Source of the DNA: Piezodorus guildinii
Lineage: Eukaryota > Arthropoda > Insecta > Hemiptera > Pentatomidae
Reading direction: 5' to 3'
NCBI GenBank assembly: GCA_023052935.1
Contig: CM041294.1
Coordinates: 100,633,616 to 100,697,615, forward strand
Length of the DNA stretch: 64,000 bases
Both the position numbers and the translations under genes were made by a program. The notes beneath the pieces were generated by a model that saw only the letters and a list, made by a program, of their open reading frames with translations, searched no databases and was not told where the DNA came from. Below are positions 46,665 through 58,372 of this stretch, piece by piece. How positions within the stretch are numbered: position 1 is the stretch's first letter; each line of letters starts with the position of its first letter.

Positions 46665-49348
46665 TTAAGTTAGCAACACATGTTTAGTTCTTATATGAGT
46701 GTAGCGTTTTAGAGATGCTTTATTATAGTTACCGATTTCCTTTATTAAAGGATTTTTGGAGACTGGTGTTTTACTGAAGTAAGAAGCTGTTTGAGTATGG
46801 ACAAAATGTTTAATTGTTGGAAGCTGTAAGTCCTGGAGCATAGATGATATTTTAGTGTAGCGGGGGTAGTTGTTAATTATCCGCATTGATAGATTTTGAA
46901 TTCTTTCAAGTTTTTGGTAGTTAGTCAAGCAGGTTGAGCTCCAGACTGGCGAGGCGTATGTGATTAACGGGCGAATAACTGATTTGTATATTATTAATTT
47001 GTTATGAGAGCTCAAATGGGATTTTTTGTTGAAGTATGGGAACATTTTAAATATTAATTTTTTGGCTTTATCGATTTTTCTATTGATATGGTCTGTGAAT
47101 GTAAGAGATTTGTCTAGTGTTATGCCTAGGTACTGTACGGATTTTGACCAAGGGATGAGAGCCGAATTTATCTTGATTTGGTGGTTGATTTGTGGGCGAC
47201 GTTTAGTGAAAAGAATTGCTTCGGATTTGGTGGGATTAATTTTCAATTTCCATTTTATGCAATATTTGTGAAATTTTTTAAAATATTGTTGAAGGCGATT
47301 CACTATTGTATCGATGCGATATGATGAGGTATACAATGCTGTATCATCAGCGTATAATGACCTCGTCACAAATGGATGGGCTGGTAAGTCAGAAATGAAT
47401 AAATTAAATAGGATTGGAGATAGGCAAGAGCCTTGAGGAAGACCCGCTGAGATGGGGAGGATGTCGGAAGTAGATGTGCCAACTTGAATATAAAACTGTC
47501 TATTTGTTAAATAGGAGTGTATGATGTGAATCAGGTATGGTGGGAAGTTGAATGAGATTAATTTGTATATGAGCCCGGGGTGCCAAATGGTATCAAATGC
47601 TTTTTCGAGGTCTAGAAGGAGCATGCCGGTATGTTTGCGTTCGTTAAAGGATTTTGTGATGAAGTCAGTAAGTCGTGCTAATTGGTCAATAGTGCAGTGG
47701 TGATTTCTAAAACCAAATTGTTCATCTATTAGGAGGTTCTTTACTCTAATGTGCTTGTTAATTCTTTTGAGAATTAGTTTCTCCAGAATTTTAGAAAGTA
47801 TATTTAGTAGACTTATAGGTCTGTAGTTCGAAACATTACTATGGTCTTTATTCGGTTTTTTCATTACTATAGTTTTGGAAGTTTTCCAGATGATAGGAAA
47901 GTAGCTATATCTCAATGTGCAATTAAATACTTTAGTTAAAAAATAAATCGATTTTCGGCTTAGATTTTTAATAACTAAGGAGGGGATGCTGTCATCACCT
48001 GGGGCTTTTTTTGGTTTCAATTCTTTAATGATATTTGCGATTTCTTTCGGAGAGATGGAAGAGAAATTAACAATAAAAGGTGATTTTAAATAATCGCGGA
48101 CGGATTTTAGAATTTTACGGTTGTGGTGATATGAACCAAGGAGAGAGGTGATTGAATGAGTTGTCTGGAAATGCTTGACTAATAGCTGAGCTTTTTCCCT
48201 GTCCAGATATGCGTAGCCGTCGTTATTTTTTAAAGGTGGAATTTTCGGGGACTGCTTAGTTAAATTTTTGTGAATTTTCCACATGTTATTGTCCCCTGGC
48301 TGACAAGATTTCAAAACCGTAGCCCAGTTTTCGTTTTTCCAGTCATGGAGACGTTTTTTAATGTAACTGTTTAGTTTATTATAGACTAATTTGGTTTTTG
48401 GAATTTTGTTACGCTGGAAATATCTTTTTAATCTATTTTTTAAATATATTAATGCTCTGAGTCGATATGGTAAATTATTATGACAATACGGGTGGTAATA
48501 TTGTTGTGGAAGGGATAAGGACATGGATAATTTTATATGTTCATAAAAAGCGATTAGTGTGGTATCGATTTCTTTCGAATTATTTATGGTTGGGTTTATA
48601 TTGATTCGGGAATCTAGCTCTTTCCTGAACTTTGGCCAGTCAGCGTCTTTGAGCGAAAATTTGAGTATTTTGGAAATTTTTGGTAAAGGAGATTGTATAC
48701 GAAAAATCACGGGATTGTGGTCCGAATTTAAACATGGTAAAGCAATAAGAGGTGATGAGTTGTAAATATTTTTTGTAAGAGCCAAATCGATGATGCTAGG
48801 TTTGTAATTACGTTGAGTCGGTATATGGGTTGGTTCAGACGGACTGTGTAATTGAATATGGTTTTTTACGATAAAATTTAGAATTAATTTACCGTTTTTA
48901 TTTGTTCTGTTACAGTTCCACTGTGTGTGTTTGGCGTTTAGATCGCCAAAAATGATAACTTGTTTATTTAAATTAAATAGTTTACTAATATCTGGGATAT
49001 TTATTTTATTTGGTGGGATATATACAGATATTACAGTGGTTGACTTGTTGTTAATAATTGTATTAATAGCGACGGCTTCGGTAAACATTAAGTCAGGAAC
49101 GTGTATAAAATGATGCTGAATATCGGACCGCACTAAAAGCATGACCCCCCCTCCAGCTCTACTACGGTCACGTCTGTAAATGACATATCCCGGAAGAGAG
49201 AAACGATCAGTTTCAGAAAGACGGTTTCACAAACAGAGACTAAATGGGGTTGATTATGATTTTAAAATAATTTAAATTCTACATCGTTTCCGCCAATAGT
49301 TTGTGCGTTCCACATCATAAGTTTAATTTTACTATTGGCACTAGTCAT
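46665..49348 (-). CDS. LINE ORF2: AP endonuclease and reverse transcriptase (two breaks near the start)
   Basis: The open part (49142-46665, 825 aa) has the endonuclease motifs FGDLNAKHTQWN (about 65-76) and NSDHNPVIF (139-147). It then has reverse-transcriptase motif A DLEKAFD (511-517), AGLPQGSCLSP (566-576), catalytic YADD (597-600) and the jockey-type C terminus. The true start is upstream: ATG at 49348 gives IKLMMWNAQTIGGN, the first endonuclease motif. It is interrupted by TAA at 49262-49264 and by a missing base near 49224, where VSVCET should continue RLSETDRFSLPGY. Full length would be about 895 aa. It cuts target DNA and copies the LINE RNA at the nick. The catalytic residues look intact, but these two breaks would prevent normal expression of this copy. 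Confidence 0.92.
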
Positions 49349-49600
49349 TAGAATTTTCCGAATGAGTCGTAGCCCCTATTGTAATGTAAACAAGAAAGTA
49401 TGTTGTAAAAGAGTACGGGATATAAAGATCGCTGATAATTATTATTGTGAAATTGAAGCTAAGGCTAAAGTTGTTCGTACAGCAGCTTATACAATAGGAA
49501 TTTAGCAAGACACTGTGTATAAACAACTTTACATCGCTAACACTCATAAGAGATTTGAACAAATAAATATTACGATTATTTTTGCATAATAGAATGACCA

Positions 49601-50823
49601 TTAATCCAACATAGAAAGTAATCCTTCTACGAGAATAAAGATTTTTGACATGCCATCTTCGGCGCTTTTTAGTTGTAATAAAATTTTTTTAAAGTTTGTA
49701 ATTAATTTACTTACATTAAATAAATTGAATATATTTTTTATCTCTTTAAAACAATCAGACATGGTAGGTTCGTTAGAGGTGTTGTTGGCGGTTTTCGGAG
49801 AGAATGTGTTTTGAGGCCACGGAGATTTCGGGGTTGGTAGAACTGGAAATTCTTGGTCGGTTTGTTTAAATGTTTTTCGTGGGATAGCTCGAAGTGCTGG
49901 ATTTTTTTTGCTTAACTGTAATTCGAGATTTCTTTGATATTTCGTACATTCCGTGGAATTTGAAAAATGTTCATCGGAGCAATTACAACATTTGGGTTTG
50001 AATCCGTCGATTAATGTATTTGGGCAGTCCTTTGAAAGATGGTCTTCGGCACATTTCAGACATTTTGGATTTTTAAAGCAATTACGTGCCACGTGGTTAA
50101 ATTCTTGACACTTGTAACATTGAGTTAAAGTTTTGTTGGATCTATTTTTTCCCATTTTATTACAATGTTACAACTATAGCGAATGTTATTTAATTTGGCT
50201 AGCTGTTCTTTATTGTCTAAAATTACTATTAATATCGGAAGCTTTATAGACCCGTTGGCAGATTTTTTCTCCATTTGGTAGATTTTATGAATGGCTAAAC
50301 CTTGATTTTGTAGGTCAGTCGAAATTTCTTCAATGGGGAACTGAGGAGGCATACCTTTTAAAATAATTTTAGGTTTCGTTTCACTTTTTGGAGTGAACGT
50401 GTGAAAGCCGAGATTGAGATCTTTTAAGAAATTTTTTACAAGTTCAAAGTCTTCACTATTTTGAACATAGATTGTGGTTTTGTTCATATTATATTTTATA
50501 TTTAAGTCTTTCACTTTTAATTTTAAATTGTTAATAGCACCACTGATGTTGTTGTAAGATGAATTTACTATTATGGGGGGATATTGACTTTTGCTCTGTT
50601 TTTGACTTATTATGTTTTTTAAGATTTCGGTATCTTCTTCATCTAAATCGGAAAGTATATCATAACTATTGGAGGTTTCAATGTTGAACTCACCTCTTTT
50701 ACGTTTTGTTGACGTGCTGGCTGTCTGTTCGGCCATAGTTCGTGCTTGGCCCCCGACCGGGGCACTCTTGTTTGTATTTGTTTGATTGGTGAACAATTTG
50801 AGTAACAAACAAATGAGAAACAC
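49601..50823 (-). CDS. LINE ORF1: nucleocapsid-like protein with Cys knuckles (one frame change)
   Basis: The first part (50823 or, more likely, the internal ATG at 50736 reading MAEQTASTSTKRKRGEFNIE) runs to NIVIKWEKIDPTKL and stops at 50125. The second frame overlaps it from 50155 and begins NRSNKTLTQCYKCQEFNHVA. It holds three zinc knuckles (CX2CX4HX4C, CX2CX3HX4C and a CX2CX3HX6C variant). Joined at the A6 run (about 50145) the text WEK-NRSNKTLTQCYKC is what jockey ORF1 proteins show. It binds the LINE RNA in family members. The frame change is probably an indel in the A run, although slippage during translation cannot be excluded from sequence. Confidence 0.88.
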
Positions 50824-50948
50824 AAAATAAAAGATTTTTCGAAAGAAAAAAGAATGACTGTAATAAAATCACTGACTATAGGAGAGACTGATTAGACCAC
50901 TGAACTGTACCCTACGGCTGCTAGACGTGGACTCTTTTATACAGGAAA

Positions 50949-51021
50949 TAACTGTAGAAACTCGACGGGTTTAGCAAAATAACACAAATAGCATGCTATA
51001 GCAAACGTAGTGAGTACCCCT
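50949..51021 (-). mobile_element. Right half of the palindromic MITE
   Basis: TAACTGTAGAAACTCGACGG..GCTATAGCAAACGTAGTGAG..TACCCCT, the inverted copy of 46318-46391. The trinucleotide AAT follows here and precedes the left half, a possible short target duplication. Confidence 0.85.
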
Positions 51022-52425
51022 AATGTTATAGAAATAGGCTAGATGCATCTAACCAGACCATAGATCGACAACATGATAGAATATATATACAGATTAAAAT
51101 AATTGTAAATAAATGTATAGACCTGAATATTTTGGCTGGTACCAATATCTAGAAACTGAAATAGTGAAACCATTTGATAAGGATGGAAGAATGAAGTATA
51201 CCAAAGAGAATTTACGAGAACATCGGAAGAGATAGTGTACTCCAAGACATTTGGCGGACCAAAGTAAACAGAATGCATGTGAGAGACACAGCTGAAAAAA
51301 AGTTGTGAAGCCGCCTGTTAAACTAAGAATAAAAAAAATCGTTACTTTATCTAAAAGTGTTTCATGAAGAACCACTATATTATAATTATTTACAATTTTT
51401 ACATCATAATAATAAATCATAATATCTGTTTAATACAATTGGATTATTATTTTTACTGCTATTAAAAATTAGTATTCGTATGAAATAAAACTGAACCATC
51501 AGAACGGAAATACATCACAGAAATGCAGGACTATGAGAGGAATCATTTATTTCTAAAATGAAATAACAAAATAGAAAAAATTAGTCATTTCAAGAAAGTA
51601 AATATAAAAAAAATATATATATTAAATAGCTTCGCGATAACTTATATTAAGATCTAAACCACAACACGCCAACAACATTATAAAGTCTCCCACGGGATTC
51701 TTTGCATCGCTGATAAAATAACTGGTAAAAAAAGATCTGATTTGCATTAGACTAATGACCTCAAGACAAATTGCATTTCCTTTCAAGGTTTTTGAGGGTA
51801 TAGAAAACATGAAAGGGGAAGCTTAAAGTGAGGAAATGGAATAAGTATGAATTTTCTCAAGGATATGCTACGTTCTTTGGGTGAGAAAATTCCCCGGTCT
51901 TGAGAAGAATGCTGACTGAGGATACTGAAATATCAGAAGGACACCGAGGTCAGAGGATGTTTAGATGGTCTTGGAGACTCTTTCACTTTCACGGCTTATT
52001 CCATATCACTCTCCTCTCTCTCTTTCTTCTCTCTTTACATACATACATATACAATAATAATATATAATATTATATAATATAATATTAATATATAATATAA
52101 TATTAATATATAGGTATTATTCCCGCTAAGGAGACTAATTAAACTTGAATTTATGACGACATAATTCCACTTCGCCTTCAAATATCTCTTTTTCCTTTCA
52201 TCTGTCCATTTTTTTTCCAGTCTGTTGCAATATTCTTTGATCAAATTTCATCTTTTTAATTTTATTCCGGCATTCGACATTTCCGATATTCAACAGTTTT
52301 AAGTCACTCTGGATCTATTTCAGCGACAACTCAAAATGATAAATACAAATTTTAAGCACCATAGGGTGCTTCTTCGTGTACATGTAGCAAGTACGCTTAC
52401 TTTTGTGTTCGCCTGATGTTTGGTT
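51022..52425. other. AT-rich intergenic DNA
   Basis: No supported gene. An (ATA)n/TATAAT-rich tract lies at 52050-52112. - strand frames at 51039-51420 and 51622-51810 show no family resemblance. Confidence 0.5.
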
Positions 52426-52427
52426 GT

Positions 52428-52709
52428 TGTTTATTTACTTAACGTTACTTAATGCCGCTGTGGCTAATCGGACGATGCTACAGTGGGAGTCATAAATTTT
52501 GCCTATCCAGGATTAATTAGGGTAGGGATTTTTAACGAGTACTTGACATCGCACATGCTCGGGACCACCTTTTAACTTCCCCTCCAAGTACGGCATAACT
52601 AAGGATTTTTTACTCCCATTGAAAAATCCTAGGGCTACCTGCGGGTTTGAACCCGAGACCTTGGGCATAGGAGGCTGTTATGCTAACCAACATGCTGCAG
52701 GTAACCTCT
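52428..52709 (-). repeat. SINE family 2 copy
   Basis: Same order of blocks as 41609-41894: TTGTTGTTTATTTAC, GCTGTGGCTAATCGGA, GCCTATCCAG, CCCCTCCAAGTACGGCATAA, TTTTTTACTCCCATTGAAAA, then the inverted tRNA-like head GGGTTTGAACCCG..TGCTGCAGGTAACC. Confidence 0.88.
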
Positions 52710-55700
52710 GTTTTGGCATGATATTTAAGCTGGCTCTTTTTTTTTTTCGGGAAAAATAATTTCAACTATTAAAATATTTAACTTAAGAAATTTAAAGTGG
52801 ATAAAGAAATTTTAGTGTTTATGCAATATGTACATTTGTTTTCGGTTGGCACTGGACTTTATGAATAAATGAATAAAAATGGCAAAAAACATTTTAAACC
52901 GAGTGATGGGACTTTCTTTTTTAAACAGTCCACTGACCGTATCTCCGAAATGCTATTTTACATTTTGAAACAACACAACACGCTTAGCGATTAAGTTATT
53001 TATAAATCAGAGAGGTCGAATGTGACCAAGGATTTATCAATGCAATGTCGTGCCTTTGAAAAGCTTTTTACCCTGAGAAGTAGTAAAGACTTTATAACTT
53101 CGTAAACATGAACATCCTATATATGTTTTTATGTTCAGCGTAAATGTTTTTATAAAACCTTTAAGAAATATCCTTTTGGAGAAAAGATAAAAACTTCGTA
53201 AATTGTTCTTAAAATATATAAAATTTCTTAAACCTCATCTGGAAATCAATGAATCAAGGATCTAATTTATATCATACATTGTAAGATAATCATTGCTTAA
53301 GTAATACTTCTTGAAACTGATATTTTTGAAGCCATCATGAGCATAGTGAATGGTTTATCTGGAAGTAATCCATTTTGTCTTATCTTGGACAATGATTCAA
53401 CATTGTTGATCCAACGCCAAAGTCACTTCCATATTAGTTCAAAGAAAAACAATCACGATCATCATGGTCGCCAACCTTCTATAAGGAGAAGCCACTATAA
53501 GAACAAAATGAATTCCTAAGTACCTCTCTCTGAATCACTTCAGAATATTACAAACAAAATAAAATAAAAATTCATTCTGGAAATTCATCTTCTTTTAATC
53601 ATAATACTAGTTGAATGATTAATAAATCTGTATTACTATCCTGGGCTTCAAAAATAATCTATACTTAATTTACAAGTATTTGTTCATAAATTTGAAATTT
53701 TTTTCCAATTTCATATGACTTTTTTTTCCTTTATATTCAATAGGAATTCATGATTAGATTTCTTATAATGAAAATAGCAAGTAGTTAGTTACTTTAATTT
53801 AATTAAGGATTGCAGCCATAGTTAATTCCAATGAGGAAATAAAATCCATTTATGCCTCTTGTGCAATACAGTTCCGTAAAGTCAACAGTGACCGACTTGA
53901 AATCAATTTCATGTTTTATGCTCACTACCGCTTTCTCTTACTAGTGCAGGGATATCTCTCACGGGTGAACTTTTTATAAAAAATATTTAATGACTATTAT
54001 AAAAAATTAATGACTTCAAAGGAAAAAAATGGTTCCTGAATTTTCATCTAGCTCATGAATAAGAAAAAAACAACTGAAGTTTAATAAAAATTCTATTCGA
54101 AGTCGAACTGTATTCACTTTTTCATTAATTTTGTTTTACAAATAAAAATAGTATTAAGTTTAAAAAACAAATGTGTATTCTGCTGAAAACATTTTCAGCT
54201 CAACTTAAAAATTGAGGATTTAATACAGAGTTTTTATCTATCATAGTTTTCTCCAAAAAATAGATGATTTTTCATTCCTGTGGTATTGAATATAACTTAT
54301 AAAAAATATGTATATACAAAATTGAACGGTGATAGACGATTTTGGAGACAAACTTTAAGAATAACAGACAGATCTGTGTTGTATATAGTTATTAAAAATC
54401 ACCAATAATAGAAATTGTATTAAAGTTTTATACTTATTTGAAGGATGAATTTATATAAATTATCAACGAAATAGGAAAATTTCATGTCGAAAAATTAGCT
54501 CGATTTTTTTTTTTTTTTAGTTAGAAACGCTTTAGTATGTTATTAATTTGAAACATGGAATTCTATTGATAAACATTAATTAGGTATCGTTTTTTTTTTT
54601 CAAAGCTCCTTGTAGTTTGGGTTTAAATTCTCCAACTTTTTAGTTTAGTTATCGTAAAAAAACAAAACTATTTTTTAAATAAATTAAAAAACAACAACAA
54701 CAGTGGGTTGAGAATACATTTATACTCACTCAGCCTTAATAATAGAGTTAAGGTTAGGTCATATTTTTATCCCTAATAATTATTATGGAAATACAGTAGA
54801 TGCGGGTTTTTTATTTTTAGCTGTTTTTATACTTTTTATATATCTATTGATTTTGTGTTTTATATATTTTGTACCTTTATTAAATAAATTTATTGTTTTT
54901 TAAATATTGCATGGATGTAGTATCAAACCAATATTATAACTGCGCGATGTGAGACAAATTAATAGGAATATAGTATTAGTAGAGTAATATTACTGTATAA
55001 AAAATGTTTGACTTGAAAAACAGAATAATTATTATAATCCAATGTTTATGACAAATTTCAGTGTCAATGTCTATATTTTTTAATATTTATGATGAAAACA
55101 AAACATTTAGGTTAGCACAGGCATAATATACAAGACTATTTAACATGCTAAAAGCCTGTACGAGGCTTACTTAAAGACTTTCTCATCCTATATCGCCAAG
55201 GTTTATTGCAATAGTTACCTTATTACTTCTAGGTACTTTATATTCATAGTGATGTCTTCATTAGGGAGGGCGTATCGTAAAAAAATCCCACATAAGCGTT
55301 TAAAAAAAAAAAAGATTGGCTTTACATTATTCATAACTGAAAATAGCAGACGTTCATTGTACGAAGACAAGAGCTTGTTCCTTTCTGGTGCAGGAACACA
55401 ACATAGGGTTAGATAGTGTATGCTGTTTTTTGACATTTCTTCATTAAACTATAATTACGTCATTTATTTCCAAAAAAAGGTACTATATGCACTAGAGCAA
55501 ATTTTACAAGAAACGCAAAAATCTGATTTCTTTATCATTGAACGAATAAATTTATCTAATTCTTTTTGTTTTCGAGTCTAGAGTTTTTTTTTTCTTTGTT
55601 AAAAAAATATTTTTCCAAATATGTTTATTTTCCCTTGACTTTTTTCCAATATAATATAGCACTTTTTGGAAAGAAACGTGGATACAGTACTATTTAGCAA

Positions 55701-55788
55701 GAAATGAAAGGGATATAGTACTGTATGGAAGGACATGACCTGAGATATCCGTGGGTGGCAACACTGAGTCTCCATAACCTTCCTCACT
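52710..55788. other. AT-rich intergenic DNA; half of a direct duplication
   Basis: Includes a short open frame at 53340-53519 (60 aa, unrecognised) and the 54520-55160 segment that recurs near 57.1-57.45 kb. Nothing else identified. Confidence 0.5.
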
Positions 55789-57450
55789 ACGTTACTAATA
55801 ACAAAAAAAAATCCTGTACCTCTACAGCCCATGAAGGGGTCTTGGGCTCAATACATATTTTAGAGATGCGTACTCTTTTTAGGCCAACGGCCGTGGTGAT
55901 TAGGCCTTGATCACGTTGGATCGCCAGATTTTTTCCCGAATTTGGGTACCCACTTAAAGAGGCTGGGTCTGCCCCAGGAGGGCCTCCGTACCCAAGGGTC
56001 ACCCCCTGGCTTAATTAACAGAATAAATAATATTCTGTCATAGTCGGGATTCGAACCCAGGACCCGGAGAACAGTAGAGTAGCGCTCTATCCACTAGACC
56101 ACGCCGCTTCCACGTTACTAATAACTATCGTCTTTATTCTGTTAATAACTAAATAATATCTATTTCCGTCTTCATCCATAGAGAAATGTATCTCGTTATA
56201 GGTCAACTAAATTTCACATTCGATTTTATATTATCAATAAAGAAAGCGAATACTGCAGAGACATTTTATTTATTTATATCACGATATAAGCGGGTCATAT
56301 GTATACGATAATATGTATTATAAAGTTTGTTATATCTTTATCATTACTAATTTTAGTGACTTCGGTATGTATAAATGAATTTATATTATAAAATACGTAG
56401 ATACAATTTTTAAGTATAGATATTGATAAATAAATAAATTCAAAAGGTCTGTTCTCCCCGACCTGTTTCGCCTGCTGGGCTTGCAAATGTGCTGTACCAT
56501 TTAAAGACGAAAAAGCTATACTGTGCATGTGCAAACTCATTCGTAGCAGGTGGAACGGGTTAGAGGAAAACTTAAATTATTTATTTTTTCTATTTGTTTA
56601 AATAAGGCACGATTTTCCATTTGATATTTAGCAAGGACAAAGAATGTTAGTTCAAAATATTTTTCTCTGCATAATATTCCATTCTTATGGAATATGACTT
56701 AATTAAAAAAATTAAATCAAATTTATTGTATTGCAAGAAGAAATACTGAGTAAAGACTTAATTTAATTGAAAAAAAAAAAATTATATTTAGGTTAACAAT
56801 TATGGCGGTGATTCAAACCATGCTTAATGAAACAATGAAAAGTCACAAAACTATAAATTTATGGTAAAATATTACGGAAGTTAGTTGCTTCTGCTATCTC
56901 ATAGGGAATATAGTACTTTTTGGAAGAAATTAAAGGAAAGGTCATCTACATTTTGGAAAGGAATAAAATTTGTATTCAGTACTAATACGTACTAAAATTT
57001 TTAGACATGTTTTTAAAGGATTAGCCTGTTTTCCAGACGAAATGGGATGATGTTCGGTATCCTTTAGAAATCAAATATTTACCTACAAATACTGTAGGTA
57101 CGTTACTTATTTGAAACACGGAATTCTATCAATATAAATTTAGTGTTAGTTATTACAAATTATTATTGCAAACTATTTCTTAAATAGATTTAGAGGAAAA
57201 AGTAATCTATACTCAGCCTTAATAACATAGTTATGTTAGTCATATTTTAATGTATAATAATTATTATAACTCGATGCTTGTGACAATTTTAAGCGTAAAT
57301 GTCTACATTTTTAAATATTTATGATGAAAATAAATTTAATATTTAAGTTAACACAGGCATCATATACAGTACCAATAAACACTAATTAAAAACCTTACTT
57401 AAGTAAGAATAAGAGGCTTACTTAAACTTTTAGGATGCTAATATGTGAAA
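54520..57450 (+). repeat. Diverged direct duplication (54520-55160 and 57100-57450)
   Basis: The two segments share, in order: TTGAAACA(T/C)GGAATTCTAT, TACTCA..CAGCCTTAATAA, AATAATTATTAT, AATGTCTA(T/C)ATTTTT..AATATTTATGATGAAAA, and AGGTTAGCACAGGCAT / AAGTTAACACAGGCAT. The first copy carries about 250 bp more in the middle. Similar text around 55655 and 56900 (AGTACTTTTTGGAA) suggests the duplicated unit is larger. Confidence 0.7.
55803..56111 (-). repeat. tRNA-headed SINE (family 1), full length with 14-bp target duplication
   Basis: ACGTTACTAATAAC flanks it at 55789-55802 and 56112-56125. On the - strand it starts GGAAGCGGCGTGGTCTAGTG..GATAGAGCGCTA (A box), then GGGTTCGAATCCC (B box), then GACAGAATATTATTTATTCT and a body ending GGGCTGTAGAGGTACAGGAT with a T-rich tail. 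The head looks like a tRNA 5' half and T arm, but no acceptor-stem partner follows, so it is not a tRNA gene. Confidence 0.92.
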
Positions 57451-58282
57451 ATATTAATTCCTTAAACTATGCTCTTTAGTAACTTTTAGAAATAAACGTC
57501 TCAATGGAAGAACCTGTATACTTAATTATAGTTTTCAAATGCAGTAGGTTTGTTCAGAAAATGAAGAAGGAATATTCCCAATGCCTAAAAGGTTTTGCAC
57601 AAGGCTCAGTGGAGGTTCATTTCAGCGTTACCAAAAAGGTAATTTATACAGAGGTTTTCTTCTGAAATTTCTCCTGAAGTGAAGTAAACTAAAAATATTC
57701 GAGTTAAATCCGAAATAGCTGCTGTCCCCTCGGGTAATTATAGAACTCCCATGAGACTTATTTGGATCTGTCAGAGATAATGAGCTTACCCGCTTGGCTT
57801 GGTTCTGCGCTCTTGCATTAAGAGGTCTCTTAGGTCAGTGGTCTAAGGCTGATTGTCATCTCTCACGGAAATAGGCTACGCTTGCTTGTACCATACGTCT
57901 TTGATCTCAAAAGAAGTATATTTAGAAATAGACCATAAAATTAAAGGTTACAAAAAAAAAATGTATTTTACAATTACCATACTAATTAATAAACACGATA
58001 AAGCTTTTATTTCAGGTTTTGTCGATTCTTTAGTCATTTACCAGTTGCTTCATCGGGCCTATCATCATTCATCGATTACCTATCTAAAAATACAGAGTAT
58101 AATGACTGCATTAATAAATAAGGCCATAATATAAGTAGAATAATTGACATGAACATTTTCTTATCTTAAAGAAGGAAATAGTCCAACAGGAATTATAGGG
58201 GGAAATAATCATAATAACAATAGGAAGTGTTTTTAAACTGAAGAGTAGCTGATAAAGGAAAAAAAAAATGTGGTATTAGCAT

Positions 58283-58372
58283 TTCTCCCTGACTTGGAAA
58301 AACAATAGATAATGGATATGTACATCAATACTATATTAATACCGTTTTTCCCAGTCAGAGAAAATTTAGTTA
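58283..58372. repeat. Short imperfect inverted-repeat element
   Basis: TTTCTCCCTGACTTGGAAAA at the left pairs with GTTTTTCCCAGTCAGAGAAA at the right. The left part, with the following AATGGATATGT, also appears near 13108-13145, so it is dispersed, probably a MITE fragment. Confidence 0.6.

Larger units (their letters stand above)
46392..50934 (-). mobile_element. Full-length jockey-clade LINE with 14-bp target duplication
   Basis: TTTTATACAGGAAA lies on both sides (46378-46391 and 50935-50948). Read on the - strand: a 5' UTR of about 110 nt starting GAGTCCACGTCTAGCAGC, ORF1 (Cys-knuckle nucleocapsid-like protein), a 250-nt gap, ORF2 (endonuclease plus reverse transcriptase), a 3' UTR with AATAAAG, and a pyrimidine-rich, not poly(A), 3' end. 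Both ORFs are almost open, with few breaks: an A-run frame change in ORF1, plus one stop and one frame change at the start of ORF2. It is probably a fairly recent insertion. The clade comes from ORF layout and RT text, without a tree. Confidence 0.93.

Noticed and set aside
47026..49113. + strand frames within the LINE
   Set aside because: Shadows of LINE ORF2 on the - strand.
56040..56110. A tRNA gene (A and B boxes on the - strand)
   Set aside because: The same head begins other dispersed copies and is followed by a SINE body with a target duplication. No acceptor-stem 3' half is present.
57853..58134. + strand 93-aa protein gene
   Set aside because: AT-rich composition, an internal A9 run, and no family resemblance or promoter or splice evidence.
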